Source of the DNA: Penelope pileata
Lineage: Eukaryota; Chordata; Aves; Galliformes; Cracidae
Assembly (NCBI GenBank): GCA_013396635.1
Contig: WBMW01001713.1
Span: forward strand, 2,058,413-2,122,412
DNA: 64,000 nt
Reading direction: 5' to 3'
The notes below the pieces were generated by a model. That model did no database searches. It worked only from the letters and a program-made list of their open reading frames with translations, and was not told where the DNA came from. Both the position numbers and the translations under genes were made by a program. Shown one piece after another: positions 1-12,700 of this stretch (positions are counted from its first letter, which is position 1; each line of letters begins with the position of its first letter).

Positions 1-239
1 TCTCTGTGTTGCTCAGCTATGGGTCCAAATTCAATGTCAGAAATAAATGAGGACTTTGAAATACAAAACGGGAGCGACTGCTGTTCTTTGGCAGGTGACA
101 CAATGTGGGGCTCAGCCAGTGATGCCCCGGGAGCTGTCCTGCCACTAGGATTTCTCCACCCCAGCCCACCTGCTCCGATTTTGTTCCTCTTGTGACCCTC
201 TTCCCACCTTGCCCTAGGCGCATGCATCCCCAAACCACA

Positions 240-661
240 GTTTGACAGTTCAGTTCTTTATTGCAACACAGAATTTTCTGGCTCTGTTTGGCAGTGGCCC
301 TTGTAGCAGAAAAATCTGCAGGGCAGGACAGTGACTGCTGCTGCGGTCTGTGCCCCACGGGCTGGCCTCTGCGCCCCACTGCTTCCAGCTGGAGCTCTCC
401 AGAGATGATGGACAGCAGGGACAGCTTTCCCAACTCACTTCTCAGTAGCTTTCTAGGAACTGATGGCTTGTCTTGAGTAAAGTCCTCTTGCAGAAAGGGA
501 ACAGTGATGACTAAGTCCTAGGAGTCCTTCCTCGCTGAGCAGCCTGGTCTGCAGGGACTGGCTCCACGGCCAAGCCAAGTGGGGTGGCTTCAAGTGGTAA
601 AGTCTGGCTCGGGGGGGGCTCTTGCCCCTGAATTTGGAAGGGAACTACAGGCTGGCAGCAG
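240..661 (-). other. 3' UTR of the ADAMTSL2-like gene
   Basis: Non-coding stretch between the stop codon and the first good poly(A) signal on the minus strand. Cleavage is expected about 15-20 bases beyond that signal, near 240. The 1-239 stretch beyond it shows no gene I can support. Confidence 0.6.
257..262 (-). terminator. Poly(A) signal AATAAA, ADAMTSL2-like gene
   Basis: A canonical hexamer on the minus strand 400 bases past the stop codon, followed by a TG-rich stretch. It is the first such signal after the stop. Confidence 0.65.
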
Positions 662-780
662 TCAGGGTGACTTGAGGCGACACGACCGGCAGCAGGCCTT
701 CCTGTAGTACCAGTGAGAGCACAGCTTCACCTTCAGCACCAGCACGCAGTTGGCCGTCGCTTTGTCTTCACAGTCGTCTT
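662..780 (-). CDS. ADAMTSL2-like: ADAMTSL2-like exon 18: PLAC motif and stop
   Basis: Acceptor CTCCCCAG; phase 1 in. Encodes the PLAC (protease and lacunin) ending [20 protein letters not shown] and a stop at 662-664. This is the normal C-terminus of the family, so the protein is complete at this end. Confidence 0.93.
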
Positions 781-3700
781 CTGGGGAGCAGAAGCAGCCA
801 CAGGAGGGGTTACAAAGCAGATGTGTTTCCCCCAGCTGAGAGCTGGAGGGAGAGAAGGGCTCCCAGGGCTCCCCTCCCTCCCTGCCCCCCCAGTCTCACC
901 TGGTGCCTCTGTGGGGCACGGCTGGAGCTGGCACGTCTGCCTGGCTTCTGGCTTGGCAGCGGGGTCGCAGCCCTGGGCCAGTGCCTCCCCCTGGTAGCAC
1001 TTCACCTCGCGCAGCCGCACACCAGCACCGCACGTCTTGCTGCACTGTCGGGATCGAGGGAGAGGAGAGGGATCATGAGAGGCAGGTTTTTATTTATCTG
1101 TAGGTCCTGAGCTCTTTCTTCCAGCAAGGCCTCCCAGTCTGTGCTCTGGAGACTGTTCTTGAGGAGGTTTGGGTCAGATCCCAACCTTACGCTCCCCTTT
1201 GGTTGCTGGAGGAGAGCCTCTCTGAGCTGGGCAGGGCCAGGGAGGAGTTTGCCTTTGTTTTTTAATGAGTTGTTTTCGCTTTGAATGCTGGTGTTGTGAT
1301 TGAAGATGGACAAAATGGCTGCTGTGAGCCCCAGCTTCACCTTCCTCCCATTCCCTAAATGCCAATGAAAACCCAGACATTGGCTCTTGGCAGAGGAGAT
1401 GTGGCTGTTTCGCCTGCAGTGTGGTGCATGCTCTTGTCTGAGGCAATGATCCACATGCTCTGAGGTTCTCTCCAGCTCCTGTGTGTCTCCTTTTGCTGCT
1501 AAAGAGCAGAGCTCGTGGCCCCATCCAGAGCTAACAGAGCCCTCAGCAGACCAGGCTGCTGGAAGTCCCCAGTGCAGGTCACGTTCCACCAACCATGGTT
1601 ATCTCCTCTTCCCCTTCCCCACCGCCCTGAGCCCTACCTGAGACCAGGAGGTAGTGAACCACGTTGAACATGGCCTCTTGAAACAGGCAGCTTGCTCCTC
1701 AGGTTTCGGAGCGGCCTCGCAGCGCTTCTCAGGGTACTCCCTGAACACCCCGTTCTCCAGCCCCGCGCACAGGACGAGCCGGCTCTTCGTCCCTCGTCCA
1801 CAGCTGGCATCACACTGGGGAAGAGAACATAACAGTGCTGCCCTGCTGCAGAGCTTCAGGTGAGAGGCACCCTGCTCAGAAGCCAGGAGCAATGGGTGCC
1901 TGCACGGGAGCTGAACTGCTCGGGAGTGGGACAGGAGCTGGGTGTTCGTGTTCAGCCAGCACGGGGGATGCTGCACGGAGCCTGGCTGGCCTGGGAGCAG
2001 CCAAGGTAAGGCTAGAAGAGGCTGTTTCTGTCTTATTTTATGTATCTCCACGTCCTAAAAGTCCATGTAGCGTGTTTGTGCAGCAATCTACATCTTGGAG
2101 TACTGACAAGCTCTGTGTGGGCTCAAGGGGACCAAACTGGTGCTCTGCAGGAGACTTGCATGGACAAGAACCCAAGCTCAGCCCAAAGCTGTGCAGGCAC
2201 AGCCCCTCAGGACAACGCCAAGAGAAGCAGGCAGAGGGAGGCAGGATCTGATGCTAGCTCTGCTCCTGCTCCCTGATATCCAGGGCAGCAGTTGCCAGCT
2301 TGAGATTTCACTGCTTTGTGCCCATCTTCACTGTGTTAGAGACAGCACAGCTGGCTCATGTCCCTCCTGAGTCATCCTGTGAACAGCTCACTCACAGCTG
2401 AACAGCTGAGAGAGCACAGCAAAGAAGCTGGCACAGGCAAAAGTGGGGAGCCCAGCTGGCCTGTCAAGAGTTCAGGCGAGTTTAATTGCCTGGGCACAGC
2501 TGAAAAACTGCACTGCAGCATTCTGTGTGAGCCACACCACAGGCCAGAGCAGGAAAGGGTTACAGGACTGCCACGAGTCCCCAGGTTTAACCAATTTCTG
2601 CTCATTACCTGTGCTGGAGGGCCTCTGAGCTGAATGCAGTCAACAGCTAGGAAGGCTACAAAAAGCAGAACAGAGATCTAGCTATGGTTGGAGGGAAGAG
2701 AGCTTGTTTTTTTCCTCTGGTTCCTTAGAAACCTCCCTCCTTAGTGTTCTGTGAATGCCCATTTTCCTTAAGGCTTTACAAGGCAAAGCCCAAACCCCAC
2801 AGGTCTGTCAATGTGTTCTTTCTGGGTACTCTGGGATTTAGGCCAGCTCGGAATGGGAACCTCAAAGGCTCTTGAGCAACAGAGGGTGAGCAGGCTGCCA
2901 GCAACTGATGGCTTGGTAGAACTGGGACCCCAGGCCATGTTCACTGGACTTGGGGCAAGCAAGAGTTCTTGGGCTGGATGTGACTTCCAGGGCAGGGACC
3001 TGGGCTGTGGTCCAGGTTTGCCTCTGGCTGTTATTAACTGGAGATGCAGTTGTTTTTTCAGGGGCTTTCTCTTTAGTGGTGGGACCAAGATCTTGGGAGT
3101 GTAAGTGCACATTCTGGACATGGCTCTGCTGAGGTGTCTGCAACTGCCAGCTGGGAGCCAGAAGTGGGAGAGGAGGATGATTTCCTTAGAACACTGCTGC
3201 CTTCCCAGGGACCTCTACTGGAGGGTAGCAAATGCCACAGGCTTTGGGGTATGGCAGGGACAAGCTGGGGTATTTGCTTCCTTCCCTCTTTCTGGAAGGA
3301 GCTACGATGAAGGTACAGCTCTGCAGCTGGAGGTCGTACTGTACAACTTTGCTCTGCTAAGGGAGCCAAGTGCCCACCATCTCCTGTGTGAAGTGGTGGG
3401 AAGCAGGGCTGAGGACACAGGGCTGGGCTTGGCTTTACCTGGTCCCACTCCTGCTCCACCCAGTGCGCGGGGCAGTTCTTGTCTCCACACGGATGGACAG
3501 CCAGGGGCTTGGCGGCTGGGTCGCACTGCGCCTCGGAGAGCACCCTGCCCTCCAGGTTGCGGCACGCGACGAAGCGGCTCATGCGTCCCTCACCACACGA
3601 ACCTGAGCACTTGGAGGAATAAAGGGCATTTAGACACACCAGGGAGGTGCAGGGGCCGCAGTCAGAGGTGTGCCAGGAGACCTGAGTCTGGAGCCCTGCA

Positions 3701-6700
3701 GCTGGGGCTGTGGCACTTGATCCCAAGGGTCCTTAGAGGTGTTTCTGGTCAGGGGGATCCATTCTCCAGGCACCAGGAGCTCCTCAAATTATCGAATGGA
3801 GCTCACCTCAAACCCAACCAAAACTTACAGCACACAGTGACAAAAATGTAGATTATCACCATTTCTCTAGCCTCCACCAGAGGAAAGCCAGCACTGAGCA
3901 GAAGCGTGACTGCCCATCTCCTCCCTCCCACCGGCCCTGTGCCCCCAGAGGTGGGGGCACGGAGAAGCAGCCCCTCGGCACTCACCGGGCCCCAGTCCGA
4001 AGCGGTCCAGCGGCGGTCGCAGGGTGGTCCCGTGCACGCCTTCTCGCTGCTGGGCTTCCTGGACTCGTCGCAGAGGGCTGCTTCCACCGAGCAGCGCACC
4101 TCCCGCTTCATCGTCCCCTGGGTGCCACACCGGGCCGAGCACTGCAACGACACCGAGCCAGGCTTGGAAGCAGAGCACAAGAGGGACAAGCAAAAGCAAC
4201 GGCATTTTACTTCCCGCTGCACTGATGGAGATGGAAAGAGAAAGGTGAGTAAAGGTGGGTGAAGGCAGCAATTTCATCCTCAGGTTGAAGTTGGGCAGGG
4301 CTTCCTCAGCCCTCACCAAAGGGAAGCGCCCAACGTTTGTCATTTTCCTCCAGACCCCAGCCCATCCGTGGATGCAAAGCTCCTTTGATGCCTACCTCAG
4401 ACCACTCGGAGAGCTCCCACTGGGGCCCACAGGCCTTGTTCTTGCAGGCTTTCCTCTCCATGGGCCTGGCCAGCCCGGCTGACTCGCAGAGGTCATCATA
4501 AACGGAGCTGTCGAAGCCTGGAGCCAGCATCTTCCAGCAGCGCACGGTGCGGTACTGGTAGCCCTCGCCACAGGTCCTGGAGCACTCGCTCCACCGGCTG
4601 GTCTCCCACCTCCACGAGTGGAAGAGAAAGCACAAAGGAAAACCCAGGTAAGGGACCAAGGGACAGAGGGTGGCTGGGGAGTGCTTGTGTGCCTGGGACT
4701 CCCTGACCCAGCAACTGCTGCTATGAATCTGCTCATCACGTATATGTCTGTGGTCTTGAAACATAACTTTGTGCTCAGCATGTAATTTAGACAGAAAATT
4801 CCTTCCCTCTTTTCACTTACGTGAGGATGCATGAGTTTAGCTGTTCAAGTGCATCCTCCAGCCCAGAAATGTCTGCACACTACAAGTACAAAATGATCCT
4901 TACAAAAAGGCGTATTCCCCACGGAGAGCTGATGTCATTTCCACTCACCTAGGCTGGCAGTCTCTGCCTGTGCAAAACTCGTGAGTAGGTTCTGGTCGGG
5001 TCAGGGCATCGCAGTACGCTTCATCCACTTCCACCCCGTCGTACCGGACACACATCGCATAGGAGGCACTGATACCTGCTGGACAACCAAGATCTTTTCT
5101 TGATCAGGCTCCACCAGATCCAAAAGCCTCCCCCAGCTATTATTAAATCACTGAAGAGCGTTCTCTGCCTCTGAAACTCTACCTCCAATTTAAAAACACC
5201 AGTATTTTCTCTATTAGCAGCCAAAGAAGATCCTAGTTGCCTGGGAAAGGCTTGAACCGGTAAAAGCCTCCAGACAAAAGTCAGCCAGATGTTCTGGATA
5301 GCTCTGCTTCTCTCCTTGGATTCCTCCGAGGGTTGTCATACAAACCTCCCATCCTGGGAAGGAAAGCTGATGCCAAAACTCAACCTACAAAGTATCAAAA
5401 TTTACGACTGCACTGCTGTTACAAGAGTCAATCGCTTCAAGATGCCACTCGAAGACCCGTGGAATTTGAAAGCGTGCTGGTTTTCCACCAAAACACATCT
5501 GCCCTCTCTAGATACCACAGAAAGAGGGAACCAAAAGGCAAAGCAATTGGAGTCCAGTGAGTGAATTGCAATTGTAGAAGTCACCAGTATAAAACCAGTC
5601 TTGAAAACAAGCATCGGGCCTTTACCTACCTGAAGTGCACGTGGAGCTGCAGGGGGCATAAGCTGAGACCTTCCACCGATACATGTCAGCCAAGCTGATG
5701 TCCTCATGGCCCACAGGGCTCACATCAAACTCATTGCTGTGGAGAGAGGAGGAGGCAGGAAACAAAGATGAAAAAAATGGCTGTGAATATGAAATACAGT
5801 GAATTTCCTCCTTTCTTGCTTTGAAAATGGTTAGAAACTCATTGTTTCTGCTCTCCATCCCCATCTCCTCATCATGGGCAAGATGGACCACTGATCAGCA
5901 GAGTGTGAAGCCTCGATCCACCTCCTGTATTCAGCTAGGAAGGTTGTGAATGACCCCACAGGTCCTTCAGAACCCGTTTAAATGAATCCCCCTGAGGCAG
6001 GGGGACACAAAATATGTTCCAGAAGCTCTGTGTCAGACCACGAACTGTGCCAAACGCTCTCTGGAGGACATATCACTGCTCGAGCATCTACAACAGCTGC
6101 CACAGAGAGATGCTGGAGAATGGGGATACCAAGGACAGCAGTGAGGCTACCAAAGGATTGGTTCAACCCTCCCTCCCCAGCTAACCACGCTCCTGTTTTG
6201 CCCAGGAAATCAAGTGCCACCTTTCAGTGCCAGGGGCTTGCAGAGGCTCTGCCTGGCTGATGTCCGTGGTTGTGCTGGCACCTAGCAGAGGGCTCTCCAC
6301 AGATGCCATCACGCTGTAGTTGCTTGCTTCCCCCTGACTCCCAGCAAATGCCTCCACCTTCAAGTCCTGCAGTGAGTTCTTACGGGACGGCGCTTTGTGG
6401 AGGCCCTGTGGCCACTGGGCAGCCGTCTTGGTCCATAGTCCTGCTGTGGAGTTCCTGCGGGGCAGCCAGGCCGCCAGGTGCTGCAGCTCCCTGCAGAAGG
6501 CGGTGTGGTGCGGGTCCCGGTGGCACAGCCGCCTGAAGAGACGAAGCCTGGAGGACGCTACGCGGCCGTTCTCCGAGAGCTCGGATCTCCTCATGCTGTA
6601 GGGCACAGCCGTGCTGATGGGAATCTGATTGAATCTGAGGGCTGGAGGAAAAATATGGGGATGCTTTAACTGTCTTGCACGGCTTATACTTTGGCATGTG

Positions 6701-9700
6701 GTTTAGTGGTGTCTAGTAAGGCAAAAACCATTGGGTATTTGGCCTCAAAATGCCATCAGGGTGCACCAACAGGCTTTAATTGCCCTGAGCAGCCACACAC
6801 AAGATCCCCACAACTCTGCCCATGGCCCGGGTGTTCCCTTTAGGCTCAGGCCTGGCCTGACCTTTGTTGTAGGTGTATTTTGCTCCTAGTCCCGTTCCTG
6901 AATTGTTTGGTTTTCCTAGATTGACCTCAGATGTGCTCCCCTTCTCACAAGGAGCAACTAGCTGCTCCCTGTCCTTCTTTCCTGTCTGCCTTGGTGGGAA
7001 AGCCACTCTGGATTTCAAATAAACCAATGTGGAATGTCCCCTTTAAATGAATGAAGACTTGGGAGAGAAGGAAAAAAACAGCAACCAACCCAATTCTGTT
7101 TCTCCACCAATTGCTGCTGCCTCCTCTTCCTCTCCAGCTGTGTTTACATGGTAGACCTGTCTTATACGGAAGTCATACTTCTTTTCTTCACCTTGTTCCC
7201 AGCCCCGTGGGTAACTGGTGGAGTTGCTGTGGAAGAAGTGCAGATGGCTGAAGCCTAAATCTTCATGTCTTTCTCTGAGAGGAAGCTGTTCACCGGTGTC
7301 ATCCAGTGGCAGGGAGAGCCATGTGCCGTTGGAGTCCTTGGCAGCTCTGGAGTTGGCTGGAACAGGATGGCTCCGGCTGGTCTCTGGTAGGTGATGATAA
7401 CGAGGTCTGTCGACAGCAGGGGCTGCAGTTCGGAGAGGTGGTGGTGTCCGTGGTACAGTGTAGTCATAAGTTATATGTGGCATTTTCCCATTGAAGTTAT
7501 AGTACTGGAGGAAACAGGGAAAGAAAACAAAACCCTTTTTATTTTAAGGGCGTGTATTTTAAAGAGCCTCTTCTAATCACATCCACTTTGTGACAGATGT
7601 TAAGAGAAGATAACGTCCTCATAAACCCAAGAGGAAATCCCACAAGGCAACAGCCACACGGTTGGTTTGGGAGCAAGGTTAATACACTTTGTCTGAGGGA
7701 GGCTCACAATTTTGGGACAGGCAAGACAGGAAGGGCTAAAACTACCTCTTCACATACCATGGCGTTCAGAGACTGGTTAGTGGGCCCGTGAGCTATGATG
7801 TACTCCAGCCCATCTGAATTCAGGCTCGGGGGCCGCCTGTACTTGAAGACGGTGCCAGCTACCCTGAAGTTCTGGGGGTTGTCAATGGCAGAGTTGCCGT
7901 TGAAGAAGAAATGCCCAGATTCATCTGCAAGTGCTTCAAAGAGAGGAAAAAAAGAGACAAATGTCATACTCCATGCAGAGCACTGAGGCTGCACCGGCAC
8001 TAAGGAGAGCAAAGAGCTCGTGACTGGGAAAAGCCCTCTAGAAAACAAAGAACCATGCGCTCTCCAGCATTACCCTTCCACATTACGTCACTGGTGTTCA
8101 GTGCTTGGTGCTTTCCCTTCCCACACAAATATCTCCATAGCATGGACCAGCCCAGCAAACAAGGTTTGCAAATGTTCCTCCTGCCCCTGGCTGCTGGAGA
8201 TGCCTTGGTTAATGGAGAGATGAAGTGCCCCTGTGCTACCCTGGAGGAAATGCTCAGGTTCATGCTCTCCCATGGCTCAGGTGTCCTCCCACCTCCCACG
8301 CAGCTGAACTGGGATCTCCACATCCACGCAGATCCTCTGCTTACCCAGGATGTTTTCTGTCTTCCTGCGCTCAATGATGAGGATGTCTGTGGCGCCGGCA
8401 GGGATGTTGGTGATGAACACATAACCTGAGGAGCAGGAACAGAGAGGAGTGAAGAAACCTCGAGGACAGAACAAAAAAGTGCACATAGGCAAAGCATCTT
8501 TTGGGGTAGGTGTGCATGTAGGAGGGCAGAACGACCCCTAGCAGGACATTAGGGACATAACTACATGTTGCACCAAGCTGTGAGCTCTATTCCCAGCTCC
8601 CCTCTGAAATCCCTTCACAAATGACCATGGCAGGTCTCTAAGGCTCAGTTTGACCACTGCTGGCTTTGGAGTTAGAAAGGAATTGCACAAAGTTTAATAG
8701 CGTGGCTTTGGGTGCATGAATGAATGTGCTCTCAAGCATTTTCTCACACGAGCACGGAAAAAGCTCACTATTGATCAGCACTGATGCTGAAGGGTGGAGG
8801 GAGAAGACTGTAGGTCTCCTCAGCTCCTGACTCAACACAACTTGTCTCAAGAGGAGCATAAACATTGACCTTTAAATGGAGAGGAAGTAAAAGGCTCTTA
8901 AAGTTGTGTGGGTTTGCCAGCTTCTCTTTCCTGTTAGAAATTCCGGGGTTTTTTTTCCATCCTGTAAGATTTTATGAGGCCTGGAATGGAAGGCCAAGAC
9001 AGTTTGTGTACTGCTAGCGAGGTTAGCACCATTACCACACCCTGGCAAGGAGCCAGAGTGCTTCTCTGGTTTTGTGTCTGTGGAGAATGAGGTAGACTAG
9101 TGGAACAACAGCAGCGTAAAACGATGTTCCAAAACATCCTCAAGCCACAGTTAATTAATTACTAATGAGTATACCACAGTCTGTTCCTTCTTGGTGGAGG
9201 AATGGGCCATGAGGTTGCAAGAGATGAACCATTAATCTCAGCCCAGTTTCAGAGGGACTGTCCCTCAGCTGCGTCAGCCACAGGACTGGGGAAAGCTGGA
9301 GGCGAAGTGCAGGCTGAAACAAATGCTGTGACCCTCATCATAGGAGCCTAAGCTTCCAGTCAACACCTAGCACAAATAAAAGAAGATTCATTCACCTTTT
9401 CGCATCATCTGAGGTGGGCAAGATGCCAAAATCAATAGGAACAAATAGATCCCCAGCTGCTTCCTACAGCAAAGATGCAAAAGGAAACCCTGCTGGCCTA
9501 ATTTACAGCACATCATACCCAATCTCCCGATTAATCTGAAAGGATAAAATTACAGGTATTTAAGCAGTGGCACTCTTCAGCTTTTTCCACCAAGCAGCTG
9601 GGAAACTCCTACCCGCATTCAAGCCAGTCCCCCTTCATGCCAGCTGGTGCTAAGAAGTAGCAGGTGAGGTCTCTGGACTGTGGTAGCAGGGAGTACCTAT

Positions 9701-12700
9701 CTGTGAGATTGCCCTTCGGAAGCTGCCCGAGACACGGTGGCAAGTGCTGCCGTCCCCTCCACACACCCTGCATCTGTCCATCGTCCGGGGCGAATACAGG
9801 CTCCCATCGCACCCCACTGGCTGCAAAGAACAAAGCAAGAGAGGGTTTCCTGGGGTTAGGATCTTTTCAAGGAAATGCTCCTAGGTTCTTTCAGTGAGCT
9901 TCTGGGTGTGGAGGTGGGATATCCTGTGACCATCTGCATTGTGCCCCTGCACCTGGGGCAGGGTCGTGTGTGTGCGTGTGTAGGTGAAGGAAATAAGATT
10001 TGGGTAATCTGCTTCCATTTATTCAGTCTCCTTATTTTTTTTGGCCAATCCTTCTCACTGTAATAGTGACAAACAGCACTGCCCTCGAGGAGATGTTGCA
10101 TCAAAGGCAGCATCTTGAGGTTTTAACACACCTCTCTGTAACACTACACACACCCATCCTTCATCCTTGCTGTACAAGGGCAAAATCCATTTTTTTTTTT
10201 TCCAAATTGGATGACTGTGAAAACAAACTTGCAGTGCTAGTCTTCTCTGTGCTGGGAGGAATGTTCTGTCACTGTGGGAATGTGGACACCCTTTGTGTGA
10301 GCTCAAGTTGGACTCAATGATCCTTATGGATCCCTTCCAACTTGGGATATTCTACAATTCCAGTCCACAGGCATTCAAAAGTGAGCGTAATCACTCCTGC
10401 CAGGCCTTGGTTTCACTTCTCTGCTGGGACCCCCAGCCTGGCAGTGACCAAGAGGTCCAACTGTGCACTTACACTCCCAGTTTCTGCACTATTTCCTTCC
10501 AGAGCCTCACCTCACACTTCCCATTGATGCAGACCCCTTGATAGGTCCTGTCCTTGCAGGAGGTACCATCCTGTGCTCGGGCCATCAGCTGCCTCTCTCC
10601 ACTCCGGGTGGTGCACTGGAGGTCACACGGCTTGTTGGAGATGCTGGTGTAATCATCTGAAGGGACAGAGGCAGACCAAGGTGATGGGCAGTGAGGAAGG
10701 AGACCTTTCTCTTATCCATACTGCTGGTTTGATATCACCTCAAAGATGTTCTTGCTTCTCGAGATGAAACTGCAAGGCTGTAGACCTTGTGGTAGTAAAG
10801 GGGTCATGGTATGAGGCTGCAGCTGGGGACCACACCCAGAAGTGCTTCTTGACGGCAAACCCTCTCCCCTTTGCAGTGTCATCCCCTGTGCCAGATATGG
10901 GAATCTGCATCAGCAGATCCCAGGCCACATATAAATACACAAAAGCAAGTGAGATCTGTACGAGAGGTATGGACTGTGTGGGGCTGTGGCCAGCTACACC
11001 CCTTCCAGCTGAGCAACAGAAGTTAGAGGTGCAGATGTTCTGTGTTCCCTTGGCAGCTAATGGAAAGAGAAAAACAGGCAGGTCCAGAAAGGCAGTCATA
11101 TCTCAGGGGAGCTGAATCTGGGCCTCGAGGGCCATCTGGCAACCCACGTGAAGCAATTTATCTCCTCTGTGCAGGAAACGGATGGACATCCTGTTCAGAA
11201 TAACCCCCCACCATCCCAGTGGGAAGCACGCTGGGTGATGGAAGCAGCTGAAGTGGTAGAAGGCACACAGAGAGTGAGCACCCGCTCTGCCAAGACACCT
11301 CAGAGAAGCCTGTGTCCTATCTGCCCACCAGCACCTGCTGATGAAGGAGCCAACCCAGGAGCAATGCAGTGTGAGAGGAGGCCTGGCTGGGTGGGGAGGT
11401 TCTGTGAAGAGACAGGGAATGATTTCTCCAAAGCAGGGTGCATACGGAAGCACTTCCAGACCAGCCAGGAGCATCCATCCCTTGCCCCCTGGGTCCTTCT
11501 CCTCTGTCTGAGAAGATCCTGCAGGCGTTTTCTCACCCTGATCCTTTGTGTGAAGCTGTGAAAACCCACCTGGATAGAGGGGCATCCAGTGGTAGTAGCG
11601 CTTCCCAAAGGCTTTGGCATTGAAACTGGAGCACTGCTGTTGTTTGAAGCTTGCTGTGTTGGCTGGGCAGGGCTAAGGAGGGAATAAATGTGATCAAAAG
11701 CTCCCTATGTTGCAGCCCTGGTTGTGACAACTGCTTGGCCCTGCTGCATCTTTGGAGGATGAAAGTGCCATGTCCACCCTGGGAGGAATCAGCAATGGAC
11801 TCTGACGTGCTATACTAGAGGCAGGAAGGCCAGGCTTCCATGGCCTCAGACAGCTGTACTTAACAGTACTGCAAAATTTACTTCCAGCAAAGGGAAAAGC
11901 ACACTGGAAAAACATATTCCTCCCTCCCCACCCCAAGACAAGTATATTTTTATATCCTTCTCCCCCACCTTTCTGACCCAGAGCACAGAGCCCAACTCCC
12001 ATGTTTTCAAAGGTGCACTGGCAACTGCTCCAGGAGTGGACTTTGTCTGCACTCCTCCGACAGAGCACTCACACCCTGACTGCTGGTGCTCCTGAAGCTC
12101 CAGGTGTGGACCCCACATCCCCCAGTAGGGACCAGTCAGCGCTGGAAGTGGTTCTCACCTGCTGCTGGCACAGTTGGTAGCGCTTGGCTTGGCCAACGCA
12201 CATGGTGCTGTTTGTTCCCTGGGGCATCTGGAGCCTGCAAAGCAGAACGTGAATGCAGAAATGAGCTAGAGGTCTGTGAAGTGCTAAGAAATTGAGGATA
12301 ACAGAGAAGTCAGGCTGGTGTTTTGTCAGAGCAAAGTTTGCTGGACGTCTCCCCTGAAAGACATTTTCAGTGCTTTTAGGTGGAGTGAAATTTTAGGCTA
12401 CTCTCATTTTGGGGCAGTTTGAGTGGATGGGGATGAACTGGGTATTACCATTGCTGTGCCCAGTCACTTCTGGGCTACAAAACGTTGGTGTGACAAAAGG
12501 GCAACAGACCCTAGTGATCCACCATTCCTGGGAAACACCTACGATTTGAAGTGAGCAGGGGAACTGATTTCAGAATTCACTGAGCAGCAGGCAGAGAGAT
12601 GGCACTTCTCATGGGGACAGGGCACCTTACAAGATTAGCAGGAGAGGTCTGGTGCAAGTGATGGACCAAAACCATGGGGATTTCTCAGCAATTGATGATT

